Assembly: GCA_007571275.1 (NCBI GenBank)
Contig: RKRS01000213.1
Span: 1 to 24,552 of the forward strand
From: Dehalococcoidia bacterium
GTDB taxonomy: Bacteria; Chloroflexota; Dehalococcoidia; Bin125
Reading direction: 5' to 3'
Length of the DNA stretch: 24,552 bases
In this document: positions 9,101-15,280 of the stretch, one piece after another
Position numbering within the stretch: position 1 is the stretch's first letter
Layout: the number at the start of each line of letters is the position of its first letter
Notes under the pieces: model-generated
What the model was told of the DNA's origin: nothing
What the model saw: the letters and a program-made list of their open reading frames with translations, nothing else
Databases searched by the model: none
Made by a program: the position numbers and the translations under genes

Positions 9101-9455
9101 CGTCGAGCACCTGCTGCGGGATACCCTCCGTCTGCTCGAACCCGGCGTCGCCCGCCACTTCTTCCGCGCTGATCAGATGATCGACGCGCTGCAGGCCGTC
9201 GATGGCGGTGTCGCGGATACTGACTGCCAGCGAGTCGCCAGTCGAAAACGCAATAGTGACGATGATCGTGGCGAGCGTGAGTCCCATCGTGACCAGCACG
9301 GTCTGGGCGCGACGGCGCGGAATGTTTCGCAGTCCCATACGCACGAGAATCGGTCGCTTGAAAAAGATGTATCCGATGACGGCGGCCGCGACGCCGACGA
9401 TGGCGACCACGATCCACATCAGCTGGATGGTCGGCAGGCCAAACAGTTCTTCCAT
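6111..9455 (-). CDS. ABC transporter permease, duplicated MacB/FtsX fold (1114 aa)
   Basis: A large inner-membrane permease with two FtsX-type units in one chain. Half 1 has entry helices at about 12-32 and 48-70, an external domain at about 75-320, and three FtsX helices at about 328-355, 388-412 and 427-450 with the cytoplasmic AEERKPEMGIARAVGMQR motif (356-373). A central hydrophobic block (about 485-650) adds five or six helices not found in ordinary MacB. Half 2 repeats the plan: a helix at about 682-702, an external domain at about 705-980, and helices at about 986-1012, 1034-1060 and 1078-1097 with VVERRQQIGVLRAIGF. It ends in the family tail ARTTIAEALRYE. No cysteine occurs in the chain. 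The ATG at 9455 has GGGGTGA upstream. It lies 46 nt after the ATPase gene and overlaps the hydrolase. Likely moves lipids, lipoproteins or peptides by mechanotransmission (family knowledge). Confidence 0.93.
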   Translation of the reverse strand: MEELFGLPTIQLMWIVVAIVGVAAAVIGYIFFKRPILVRMGLRNIPRRRAQTVLVTMGLTLATIIVTIAFSTGDSLAVSIRDTAIDGLQRVDHLISAEEVAGDAGFEQTEGIPQQVLDDLSAEFAGDERVDAVFGARFELVPAEHPDAGQTEPEFYLVGLDPDLATRIGAVVDESGDPLALNALAANEIVINQRAARELAAGPGDVVRLYVQGSARPFTVAAIGNDAILSGNVGEGTAGGVMGVGAFQSLLGSELSPPGQWSSIVISGAGGVEGALDVSDSLDADISAALIRLGQENPALYEPNELARFSSEPLKANLLEDAELIASVFTTLFLFMGSFSVAAGILLIFLIFAMLAEERKPEMGIARAVGMQRNDLIQMYISEGMVYNMGAAAIGVVLGLLFALGMIAVMNEGFQNFGFQFTWAVTIKSLVISAGIGIVITFITVVFSSFRAARLNIVAAIRDIPESQYEETYALTGWRVLRNVLGVFTTAIGMALLITTPVTLILGALLLMMDQPWSRRLAPRVFLLGWRVLRWNPQWWVLFVIGGIYLLSIGLQDEFLLPYMTGVSLIPFGIVMGLNKLRLGGRRIPQRLLYTVGTGFVMFLWFIPNRWHEDVFNTTLQGGPELFVLAGTMLTAAGTLLLVFNLDIIVGAIRAAVGGIGRLAPVIRTAAAYPAAARYRTGMTIAMIALITFALVNFSTINASFSQAFAGDGTASGFEVLAYSTDVNEVNDIRAGLQQAGANDVLADIDNAGRLDVGPERGTRALTVLTEEWDAVANALILGSDGQPGLIETDVATVPVEDRGAVILGGIDTDFIDGQEITLQAISHRYESESEVWAAIRSGEPVAVATDDAVGGGFAGFGGNGLDPWSAPESINEDSTRLPLIMVELGLGERAQRVEIIGVIDEITGEFIDLDGETGSLPTLLLPIDIATQVTGEPSYTRHYVSITSDADSLEVAQGIERELRISAVDIKGEIERQQSFQSSILALFQGFIGIGLVAGLAALGVIALRAVVERRQQIGVLRAIGFQARLVGFELLLEMAFIALLGLGLGTALALGLAWRLFAEGTFGDISMYIPVGTVLPVLIGAFIASLVLTYFPARQAARTTIAEALRYE

Positions 9456-9501
9456 GTCACGTCACCCCTTCAGGGCGTCACCCGGACTTGATCTCTGACA
9501 G

Positions 9502-10272
9502 TCAGCTGCCCAACCGGCGGTGGATGGTTTCGCCTTCGATCTCACCGTCGCGCATGTGGATGGTGCGATTGGCGCGGCGGCCGATGTCTTCGTCGTGGGT
9601 GACGATCACGAACGTCTGTCGGTTGCGCTGGTTCAGCTCCTCGAGCAGCTCCATGATCTGATTGGCGTTGGTGGAGTCGAGATCGCCGGTCGGTTCGTCG
9701 CCCCAGACGATCGCGGGGTTGTTGACCAGCGCGCGGGCGATGGTGACGCGTTGTCGCTGACCGCCTGAGAGCTGGGCCGGCCGGTGGCTGGCCCAGTCGA
9801 GCAACCCGACGTTGTCCAACGCCTGTTGGGCTCGCTCGCGCGACTCACCCTGTCCGACGCCGCCCAGCAGCAGCGGCAGCTCAACATTCTCGACCGCCGA
9901 GAGCACCGGCAGCAGATTGTAGAACTGGAAGATGAAGCCCATGCGCTGAGCCCGGTGATCGGTCCGCTCGGCATCGGGCATGCCCTGGATCATGCGACCT
10001 TCGATGGAAATTTCGCCTTGATCAACCGTTTCCAGGCCAGAGAGGCAGTTCAGCAGCGTGGTTTTGCCGCAACCGGACGGCCCCATGATCGAGACCATCT
10101 CGCCACGCGCGACTGAGAGCGAGACACCGCGCAACGCGTGGACCGGGCTGCCGCCGGCGTCGTAGGTCTTGTGCACGTTGGAGGCCCAGATAATGGACTC
10201 GTCATCCGTCGGCGCGGTTGCGTTCTTCTGTGGCGCAGCCTCGACGTCGATACCTAGCGGACCTCTGCTCAT
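9502..10272 (-). CDS. ABC transporter ATP-binding protein (MacB/LolD type) for the 1114-aa permease
   Basis: A 256-residue ATPase with Walker A GPSGCGKTT at 64-72, Q-loop Gln116 (FIFQFYNLLPVLSA), signature LSGGQRQR at 168-175, Walker B with catalytic Glu (AIVWGDEPTGDLDS, Glu193) and switch His226 (VTHDEDI). The FQFYNLLP and EPTGDLDS forms are typical of the LolD/MacB subfamily. The first 25 or so residues are an additional low-complexity extension. The ATG at 10272 follows GGGAGG by 6 nt. It is the first gene of the minus-strand unit ATPase, permease, hydrolase. A 9-bp inverted repeat 79 nt upstream (10351-10380) may regulate it. Confidence 0.95.
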   Translation of the reverse strand: MSRGPLGIDVEAAPQKNATAPTDDESIIWASNVHKTYDAGGSPVHALRGVSLSVARGEMVSIMGPSGCGKTTLLNCLSGLETVDQGEISIEGRMIQGMPDAERTDHRAQRMGFIFQFYNLLPVLSAVENVELPLLLGGVGQGESRERAQQALDNVGLLDWASHRPAQLSGGQRQRVTIARALVNNPAIVWGDEPTGDLDSTNANQIMELLEELNQRNRQTFVIVTHDEDIGRRANRTIHMRDGEIEGETIHRRLGS

Positions 10273-10486
10273 CTTCGCCTCCCGATTTCGGCCAATGCAG
10301 ACCGATACACGGCTGCGTCGGCCGGAGCATTCGCTGATATGCAGCTTCGATTCAGCCTATCCCCTCTCCTGTAGGCTGAAACTGCGCTTGGACGAAAATC
10401 CGAACACATCGCGGAACGAGTACTGACCGCATACCAGACGCTTACGCAGCGCCAATCAATGTCACAGTGGGTAGAGGAGCACGCCG
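10273..10486. other. Divergent intergenic region, largest in the window
   Basis: These 214 bases lie between the ATPase gene (minus) and the small NTF2-like gene (plus). They contain the inverted repeat at 10351-10380 described separately and the GAGGAG ribosome site of the downstream gene at 10474-10479. A TTGGAC hexamer near 10388 has no convincing -10 partner. No coding sequence or RNA gene is seen. Confidence 0.4.
10351..10380. promoter_or_regulatory. Perfect 9-bp inverted repeat, possible operator or leader hairpin
   Basis: TTCAGCCTA at 10351-10359 is repeated inverted as TAGGCTGAA at 10372-10380 across a 12-nt spacer rich in pyrimidines. It lies in the divergent region, 79 nt upstream of the ABC ATPase start. 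No T-run follows on either strand, so a terminator is unlikely. It could be the operator of a dimeric repressor or a hairpin in the minus-strand leader. The symmetry is seen directly; the function is inferred. Confidence 0.4.
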
Positions 10487-10780
10487 ATGTCCGATTCCGC
10501 CGATCTTCTGCAGGCCGCCGAGCAGTTTGCGAACGACCTGATCGCCAATAATGTGGCGGGACTGATGCCGGTCTTCACGCCGGTCGGCATCGGCCAGGCG
10601 ATGGCGCTGCAGGCGCAGCCTGATTCGGCTGCGGGCTCCGACTCATACGAAATCGCTGATCAGGGCGACAACCTGCTGCACATCACCTTCCGCGGCGACG
10701 ACGGCGAGGGCACAATCTTCACCAAGTGGGTGGAGCTCGAAGGCGTCTGGAAGGTCGATGGAATCGGTCGCGTTGAGTAG
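10487..10780 (+). CDS. Small protein, possibly NTF2/SnoaL-like (97 aa)
   Basis: A soluble 97-residue protein with no signal peptide or membrane segment. The N-terminal helix (SADLLQAAEQFANDLIANNV) followed by strands, ending in a TKWVELEGVWKVDGIGRVE strand pair, resembles short NTF2/SnoaL-like or ketosteroid-isomerase-like proteins. Those have the same opening helix and a terminal W-K-V strand. No catalytic residue can be assigned. GAGGAG lies 7 nt before the ATG. The gene stands alone: its stop is 3 nt from the convergent aldo/keto reductase stop. Real gene likely; family only suggestive. Confidence 0.72.
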   Translation: MSDSADLLQAAEQFANDLIANNVAGLMPVFTPVGIGQAMALQAQPDSAAGSDSYEIADQGDNLLHITFRGDDGEGTIFTKWVELEGVWKVDGIGRVE

Positions 10781-10783
10781 CGG

Positions 10784-11857
10784 CTAGCCCGGGAACCCGG
10801 GATTATCGATCTGTTCCAGCATGCCTCCGGCAGCCAGCTGGCGAATCACGGAGCTTCGCTCTCCCTGCATCAGGTTGTAGGTCCAGGGCCACTCGGTAGC
10901 GCTCGCCTGGTTCAGTTCCTGCATGTCCTCGTCGCTGAGCTCGACTGACAGGAATTTGAGACTGTCGATAATCTGTTCTGCGGTCCGCGCGCCGACCATC
11001 GGCAGCACGCCGCGTTGCTGCACCCACGACAGCGCGACCGCCGACGAACTGGTACCCAGCCGGTCGGCGATTTCATCCACCTTGCGCGCGACGATAAAGT
11101 CTTGCTCGCTGTAATTCTCCAGCGTGTCGAACCAGTTGCCGTCCAGGCGGCTGCTCTCTCGCTCGACGTCTCGGGTGTACTTGCCAGTGAGGAACCCGCC
11201 GCTCAACGGTGAGAATGCCGTCACCGCGATCCCCAGGGCATTGGCGCAGGGAATGAGTTCGAATTCCAGATCACGTTCGATCAGGTTGTACTGATACTGC
11301 AGCGCCGAGATCGGTTCCCAGCCGCGAATCGTCGCTGCTGTCTGACCGCGCGCCACGACCCAGGCCGGCGTGTTGCACAGACCGAAATGCAGCACCTTGC
11401 CCTGCTGCACCAGGTCGTTGACCGAGCGCATGACGTCTTCGATATCCATCGAAAAGTCCCACAGGTGAATCCAGAGCAGGTCGATGTAATCGAGATTCAT
11501 GCGCCGCAGGCTGCCCTCAACCGATTGGACCATGCTCTTCTTGTGGTTGCCACCGCGATTCGGGTCATCAGGAATTCGAGGGTCGAGTCCGCTGTACATG
11601 ACATTGGTGTACTTCGTTGTCACGACATAGCGTTCGCGATCGGTGTTGACGAACTCGCCCAGCGCCTGCTCGCTCTGTCCGTTGTTGTAGACCGGCGCCG
11701 AATCGAAGAAGTTGCCGCCCTGCTCGGCGTACGCCTCCATGATCCGACGACTTTCGAGTGGCCCGGCGCGCCCTGGCTCTTCGGGACCCATCATCATCGT
11801 GCCGAGCGCGAGCTCCGACACTCGAAGTCCACTGCGGCCCAGAATCTTGTAGCGCAT
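10784..11857 (-). CDS. Aldo/keto reductase
   Basis: A 357-residue NADP(H)-dependent TIM-barrel oxidoreductase. The N-terminal signature (YKILGRSGLRVSELALGTM) and the full catalytic tetrad are visible: Asp52 and Tyr57 (FDSAPVYNNG), Lys82 (VVTTKYTN) and His131 (LLWIHLWD). GGGFLTGKY and LGTSSSAVALSWVQQRGVLP are family blocks in the second half, close to the YajO/Tas-like or voltage-gated K-channel beta-subunit group. The ATG at 11857 has AAGG about 10 nt upstream. It follows the fumarylacetoacetase-fold gene by 34 nt on the same strand and probably shares its transcript. It reduces an aldehyde or ketone; the physiological substrate is unknown. Confidence 0.94.
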   Translation of the reverse strand: MRYKILGRSGLRVSELALGTMMMGPEEPGRAGPLESRRIMEAYAEQGGNFFDSAPVYNNGQSEQALGEFVNTDRERYVVTTKYTNVMYSGLDPRIPDDPNRGGNHKKSMVQSVEGSLRRMNLDYIDLLWIHLWDFSMDIEDVMRSVNDLVQQGKVLHFGLCNTPAWVVARGQTAATIRGWEPISALQYQYNLIERDLEFELIPCANALGIAVTAFSPLSGGFLTGKYTRDVERESSRLDGNWFDTLENYSEQDFIVARKVDEIADRLGTSSSAVALSWVQQRGVLPMVGARTAEQIIDSLKFLSVELSDEDMQELNQASATEWPWTYNLMQGERSSVIRQLAAGGMLEQIDNPGFPG

Positions 11858-11891
11858 TCTGCGAGCCTTTCGTTCCGAGTCTGCTGTGACC

Positions 11892-12644
11892 CTATGTGAG
11901 TTTGAGTTCGACGTCGCCGATACCGGGGAAGCGGATCACGACCTCTTGCCCCGCCTGACCAGGGACGTGGATCGCGGCGGCGCCAGTGGTGATCACCTCG
12001 CCGGCGCTGACGGTCATGCCGCGATTGTTGATCTCGTTGACCGTTGCGACCAACACCTCGGTCGGATTCGGGCGGCCATCGCGTCCCTCAGCCACGCTCT
12101 CTCCGTTGATCAGGATCTCGCATGGCAGCGCGACCAATTCCCGTGACTGCCAATCGTCGATCTCGGGACCGATGATCAGCGCCTGGTTGCCGACGCCATC
12201 GGCGGCCATGCTGGGCATGGCTCCGCCACCGTCGTAGCGGTTGTTGGGCGCTTCGATCACGATGTAGGCGTTGGAGACGCCGTCCAGCACTGATTCCGCG
12301 CTGTGTCCGTCGCCCGACGGTTCGAACGCGCGACCCATTCGGAACGCGACTTCCGCTTCCAGGATGCAGGTCACGAACATCGCGCCGGGAATTGAGGCTG
12401 GGGAATCCATCACCATGCCCTCGAAAAACGGCGCAAGCACCATGTCGTCATTGATCACCGCCGCTTTCCAGGCGATCGCCGGACGCTGGTTGCGCGACCA
12501 ACGCTCCCAGTAGATGCGTCCGCCATCAGTCGCGCTCTGCGGTCGACAGGACTCAGGAATCTGCGGCAACGGCAATCCATTGGCAGTCGCTTCGTCAAGG
12601 AAATCAGCAGCTTCGCGCACCTGTGCATCAGTCAGACTGGCCAT
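11892..12644 (-). CDS. 2-keto-4-pentenoate hydratase / fumarylacetoacetase-fold protein
   Basis: A 250-residue MhpD-like protein. The metal ligands are probably Glu96 and Glu98 (CILEAEVAF) with Glu131 (IVIEAPNNRY), matching the Glu-x-Glu plus distant Glu pattern of this fold. The C-terminal strands (MTVSAGEVITTGAA) are the conserved end block. Such enzymes hydrate 2-oxopent-4-enoates or decarboxylate/hydrolyse related diketo acids in meta-cleavage and sterol-ring pathways. The ATG at 12644 follows AAGGAA by 7 nt; longer in-frame starts to 12746 would give an unlikely 34-residue leader running through the divergent promoter. It is the first gene of a two-gene unit with the aldo/keto reductase. 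Fold certain; exact reaction not. Confidence 0.88.
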   Translation of the reverse strand: MASLTDAQVREAADFLDEATANGLPLPQIPESCRPQSATDGGRIYWERWSRNQRPAIAWKAAVINDDMVLAPFFEGMVMDSPASIPGAMFVTCILEAEVAFRMGRAFEPSGDGHSAESVLDGVSNAYIVIEAPNNRYDGGGAMPSMAADGVGNQALIIGPEIDDWQSRELVALPCEILINGESVAEGRDGRPNPTEVLVATVNEINNRGMTVSAGEVITTGAAAIHVPGQAGQEVVIRFPGIGDVELKLT

Positions 12645-12745
12645 GGAGTATTCCTTCCGTCTCGCCGCGAGTCGATCTGTCGGTGGGGCAGCGGTCAGAT
12701 TTAGAATAGTCGCCGTCGTAGACAGAGCGCCGAGGAGATGACGCA
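12645..12745. promoter_or_regulatory. Divergent promoter region with shared -10-like element
   Basis: These 101 bases separate two divergent genes. TAGAATA at 12702-12708 reads as TAGAAT on the plus strand and TATTCT on the minus strand, so one element could serve as -10 in both directions. No good -35 is seen at 16-18 nt on either side, so the assignment is weak. AAGGAA (minus) and GAGGAG (plus) ribosome sites flank the region. Confidence 0.28.
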
Positions 12746-13327
12746 ATGGCCGCAGCGCAACAGCTGATCGACTATCTGCGAGGCTTGGGTACTGCGGAGA
12801 TCGACCACACCGGTCACGATTTCCTCAGGCACCTGATTGCGGTGCACGATCTGCTCGCTGCGCACGGAGTCGACGAGGAACTGGCCGTGGCTGGCCTGTT
12901 CCACTCGATCTACGGCACTGAGCGATTCCAGGACTTCTGCTTGCCGCTCTCCGAGCGTGACCGCATCCGCCAACTGATCGGATCGCGCGCCGAGCGCCTG
13001 GCCTGGCTGAACTGCGTGATGGATCGGGCCAGTTTTGACCACGCGGTTTCGGCAGCGCTCGAGGGCGAATCCGAACCGGCGAAACTGACGATCAGCGACC
13101 GCGACGGCGTTCAGATCAGCGTGGACGCGAACGATTTACGTGACCTGGCCACCGTTCATCTGTTCGACTGGCTCGAGCAGGTGGAGCGATCGGAGTTTGG
13201 CTGGGGGTATCGGCGTCAGGCGTATCAGGAAATGGCCGCGCTGTCGGGCCCGGCTGCGGAGGCGTTATACGCCGATATCTTTTCCCGAGAGCCACAGAAA
13301 TCGTCAGGCGCGGCGGTCGGCCCGTAG
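12746..13327 (+). CDS. HD-like protein, probably DUF6817 type (193 aa)
   Basis: A soluble helical protein. The N-terminal half carries a His/Asp pattern like that of HD-superfamily metal-binding proteins: HTGHDFLRHLIAVHDLL (His21, His24, His29, His34-Asp35) and LAVAGLFHSIYGTE (His53). The GLFHSIYGTE block is what I remember from DUF6817, a small HD-related family of unknown function; this was not searched. The second half (DLATVHLFDWLEQVER and after) is helical. GAGGAG lies 9 nt upstream of the ATG at 12746. It is divergent from the hydratase gene and 90 nt before the thiolase-fold gene. It may be a metal-dependent hydrolase, but no activity is established. Confidence 0.78.
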   Translation: MAAAQQLIDYLRGLGTAEIDHTGHDFLRHLIAVHDLLAAHGVDEELAVAGLFHSIYGTERFQDFCLPLSERDRIRQLIGSRAERLAWLNCVMDRASFDHAVSAALEGESEPAKLTISDRDGVQISVDANDLRDLATVHLFDWLEQVERSEFGWGYRRQAYQEMAALSGPAAEALYADIFSREPQKSSGAAVGP

Positions 13328-13360
13328 CGCACCCATGTACTGTCCTAGACTGCCTACGTT

Positions 13361-13386
13361 CCGCCTGATGCTGACAACATCGGCGG
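13361..13386 (+). other. Intergenic hairpin between DUF6817-type and thiolase genes
   Basis: CCGCC(T)GATG at 13361-13370 pairs with CATCGGCGG at 13378-13386: 9 pairs with one bulged T and a 7-nt loop. No T-run follows, so it is at best a weak terminator or a 5' leader hairpin of the downstream thiolase-fold gene, whose GAGGAG starts about 20 nt later. Confidence 0.3.
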
Positions 13387-13417
13387 CCTGACGTGATGTC
13401 CGAGAGAGGAGCAAGCG

Positions 13418-14680
13418 GTGACCACCGACATTGACGCGACAGCAGGCAAGTATCTGCGCGACAAGTACGCCATCATTGGCGTTGGCGAAACGACTTACAC
13501 ACGCGGGTCGGGCATGACTACCCGCGCATTGGGTACCTGGGCGATCAAGAACGCGATGGATGACGCCGGCATCCCGGCCTCAGAGATCGACGGCATGATG
13601 TCCTACTCCGGCAATGACTCCACCGCCTCACCGATGCTCGCCGGCGATCTTGGCATCCGACTCAATTTCTACATGGACGTCCAGGGTGGCGGTTCTTCTT
13701 CCGAGGCGCTGATCGGTCTCGCGATTGGCGCCATCGAGGCGGGCATGTGCGAGACGGTGGTGGTTTTCCGCTCGATGAACGGGTACTCGCAGGTGCGGAT
13801 CGGCGGCACCGGCGCTCGAGCCTCGGTGCCAGTCGGCGGTGACGCCCTGCACAGCGCGGCCTACGGCTGGTTCTCGGCCGGCCAGAACTTCTCACCGACC
13901 TTCATGCGCCACATGTACGACTATGGCACCACGCCCGAGCAGGTGGCGATGGTCAAGGTGATCCACTCAGAGCACGCATCGAACAACCCGAAGGCGTACT
14001 ACAAGCAGCGCGTGACGGTCGAGGACGTGGTCAACTCGCGCATGATCTGCAAGCCGCTGCACCTGCTCGACTGCTGCGTCGAGACTGACAACGCCACGGC
14101 GCTGATTGTCACGTCGGTTGACCGCGCCTACGACTACCAACAGTTGCCGGCCCGCATCCTCGGTGTGGCCGGACGCGTCTGCAAGCCGCGCATCGACATG
14201 CACTTCCAGCACGGACCGATTTCGACCGTGGCCGGGCACTACATCAAGGACCTGATCTACCGCAACGCCGGCGTCGGCCCGGAAGATATCCAGTGCACCG
14301 GCGCCTACGACGCCTTCACGTTCACCTCGATGTTGCAGCTCGAGGACTACGGCTTCTGCAAGAAGGGTGAAGGCGGCGACTATGTGTCGTCGGGCATCAT
14401 GCGGCTTGGTGGCGAGCGACCGAACAACACCTCGGGCGGTCATCTCTGCGAGGGCTACACGCACGGGATGAACATGATCATCGAGAACGTGCGCCAGCTG
14501 CGCGGCGAGGTCGATTGCTACTGTCCGCTCGACGATCAGGGCAAGCGCATTCACAGCTACAACTACGCCGAGCCGGCGGCCGGCGGCGGCTGTCGCCAGG
14601 TACCAGACCTGGAGATCACGCAGAATCTGGGCTGGGCGATGCCCGGCACCGGCTCCTCGCTGATCATGCGCAAGGGCTAA
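13418..14680 (+). CDS. Thiolase-fold protein, Ltp2-like (probable CoA-thioester aldolase)
   Basis: A 420-residue SCP2-type thiolase-superfamily protein. The N-terminal block (YAIIGVGETTYTRGSG) and C-terminal GTGSSLIMRKG fit this branch. The nucleophilic Cys of true thiolases is absent: the loop at 86-96 reads MDVQGGGSSSE. Instead Tyr297 (TGAYDAFTF) and Tyr347 (LCEGYTHGMN) are present, 50 residues apart. From memory, the steroid side-chain aldolase Ltp2 uses Tyr294 and Tyr344, also 50 apart, so retro-aldol cleavage is more likely than thiolysis. Ltp2 works with a DUF35 protein, and a DUF35 gene follows here after 47 nt. The GTG start at 13418 has GAGGAG 6 nt upstream. Substrate unknown; a steroid or branched acyl-CoA is possible. 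Confidence 0.92.
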   Translation: MTTDIDATAGKYLRDKYAIIGVGETTYTRGSGMTTRALGTWAIKNAMDDAGIPASEIDGMMSYSGNDSTASPMLAGDLGIRLNFYMDVQGGGSSSEALIGLAIGAIEAGMCETVVVFRSMNGYSQVRIGGTGARASVPVGGDALHSAAYGWFSAGQNFSPTFMRHMYDYGTTPEQVAMVKVIHSEHASNNPKAYYKQRVTVEDVVNSRMICKPLHLLDCCVETDNATALIVTSVDRAYDYQQLPARILGVAGRVCKPRIDMHFQHGPISTVAGHYIKDLIYRNAGVGPEDIQCTGAYDAFTFTSMLQLEDYGFCKKGEGGDYVSSGIMRLGGERPNNTSGGHLCEGYTHGMNMIIENVRQLRGEVDCYCPLDDQGKRIHSYNYAEPAAGGGCRQVPDLEITQNLGWAMPGTGSSLIMRKG

Positions 14681-14727
14681 GCGACACATTCCGAGTCAGT
14701 CTGAACAGAAACGAACGGGAGCTGACG

Positions 14728-15264
14728 ATGCCGCAGGGTGAATATCTTGGCATGACCCTCACGGTCCTTGATCTGGACAACGAAAACCTGGCCTACTTCC
14801 AGCACTGCGCCGACCACGATTTCCATCTCCAGCAGTGCGCCGACGAGGACTGCGGACTGGTCCGCTATCCGCCGGGCACGGCCTGCCCCTGGTGCTCCGG
14901 ACGAGAGTTCAACTGGGTGCCGGTCGACGCGCGCGGCACAGTGCACTCATATGGCGAGGTCCACCACGCGATCCAGCCTGCGTTCCGCGCGCGCGCGCCC
15001 TACATGATTCTGCTGGTCGAGCTGGATACGCAGTCAGGCGTTCCGACCGAGCACGAAGCGCTGCGAGTGGCCGGCAACCTGGTCGATGCAGACGGAAATT
15101 TCGCAACTCCTGAGCTTGTCAGGCAAGTCGGCATCGGCTCGAGGATGCGGATGGTGTTCGCCGACGTCGCCGAGGGTCTGGCGCTGCCACATTGGACGCT
15201 CGACGAAGAGGCCGAGCAACCCGAGTCGCCATGGCGCTACCCGCAGGAGGTCAACGGCGTCTAG
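14728..15264 (+). CDS. Zn-ribbon/OB-fold DUF35 protein, partner of the thiolase-fold protein
   Basis: A 178-residue DUF35-type protein. An N-terminal helix (LDNENLAYFQHCADHDFHLQ) precedes a rubredoxin-like Zn ribbon (Cys37-x4-Cys42 and Cys53-x2-Cys56, the latter in TACPWC). An OB fold follows (WVPVDARGTVHSYGEVHH, then a YMILLVELD strand and GSRMRMVFADV). These proteins bind acyl-CoA or scaffold thiolase-like partners; in ChsH2 the DUF35 domain pairs with Ltp2. The first ribbon pair has four rather than the usual two residues between cysteines. GGGAG precedes the ATG at 14728; longer in-frame readings overlap the thiolase gene and were rejected. It lies between the thiolase-fold and dehydrogenase genes. 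Confidence 0.9.
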   Translation: MPQGEYLGMTLTVLDLDNENLAYFQHCADHDFHLQQCADEDCGLVRYPPGTACPWCSGREFNWVPVDARGTVHSYGEVHHAIQPAFRARAPYMILLVELDTQSGVPTEHEALRVAGNLVDADGNFATPELVRQVGIGSRMRMVFADVAEGLALPHWTLDEEAEQPESPWRYPQEVNGV

Positions 15265-15280
15265 ATACGGACCTGAGACA

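Noticed and set aside
12645..12746. 34-residue N-terminal extension of the fumarylacetoacetase-fold protein
   Set aside because: It would cover the divergent promoter region, and the ATG at 12644 has AAGGAA at ideal distance.
14515..14727. Longer N-terminus of the DUF35 protein
   Set aside because: It reads through the end of the thiolase-fold gene in another frame, while ATG 14728 has a good ribosome site and the normal family start.
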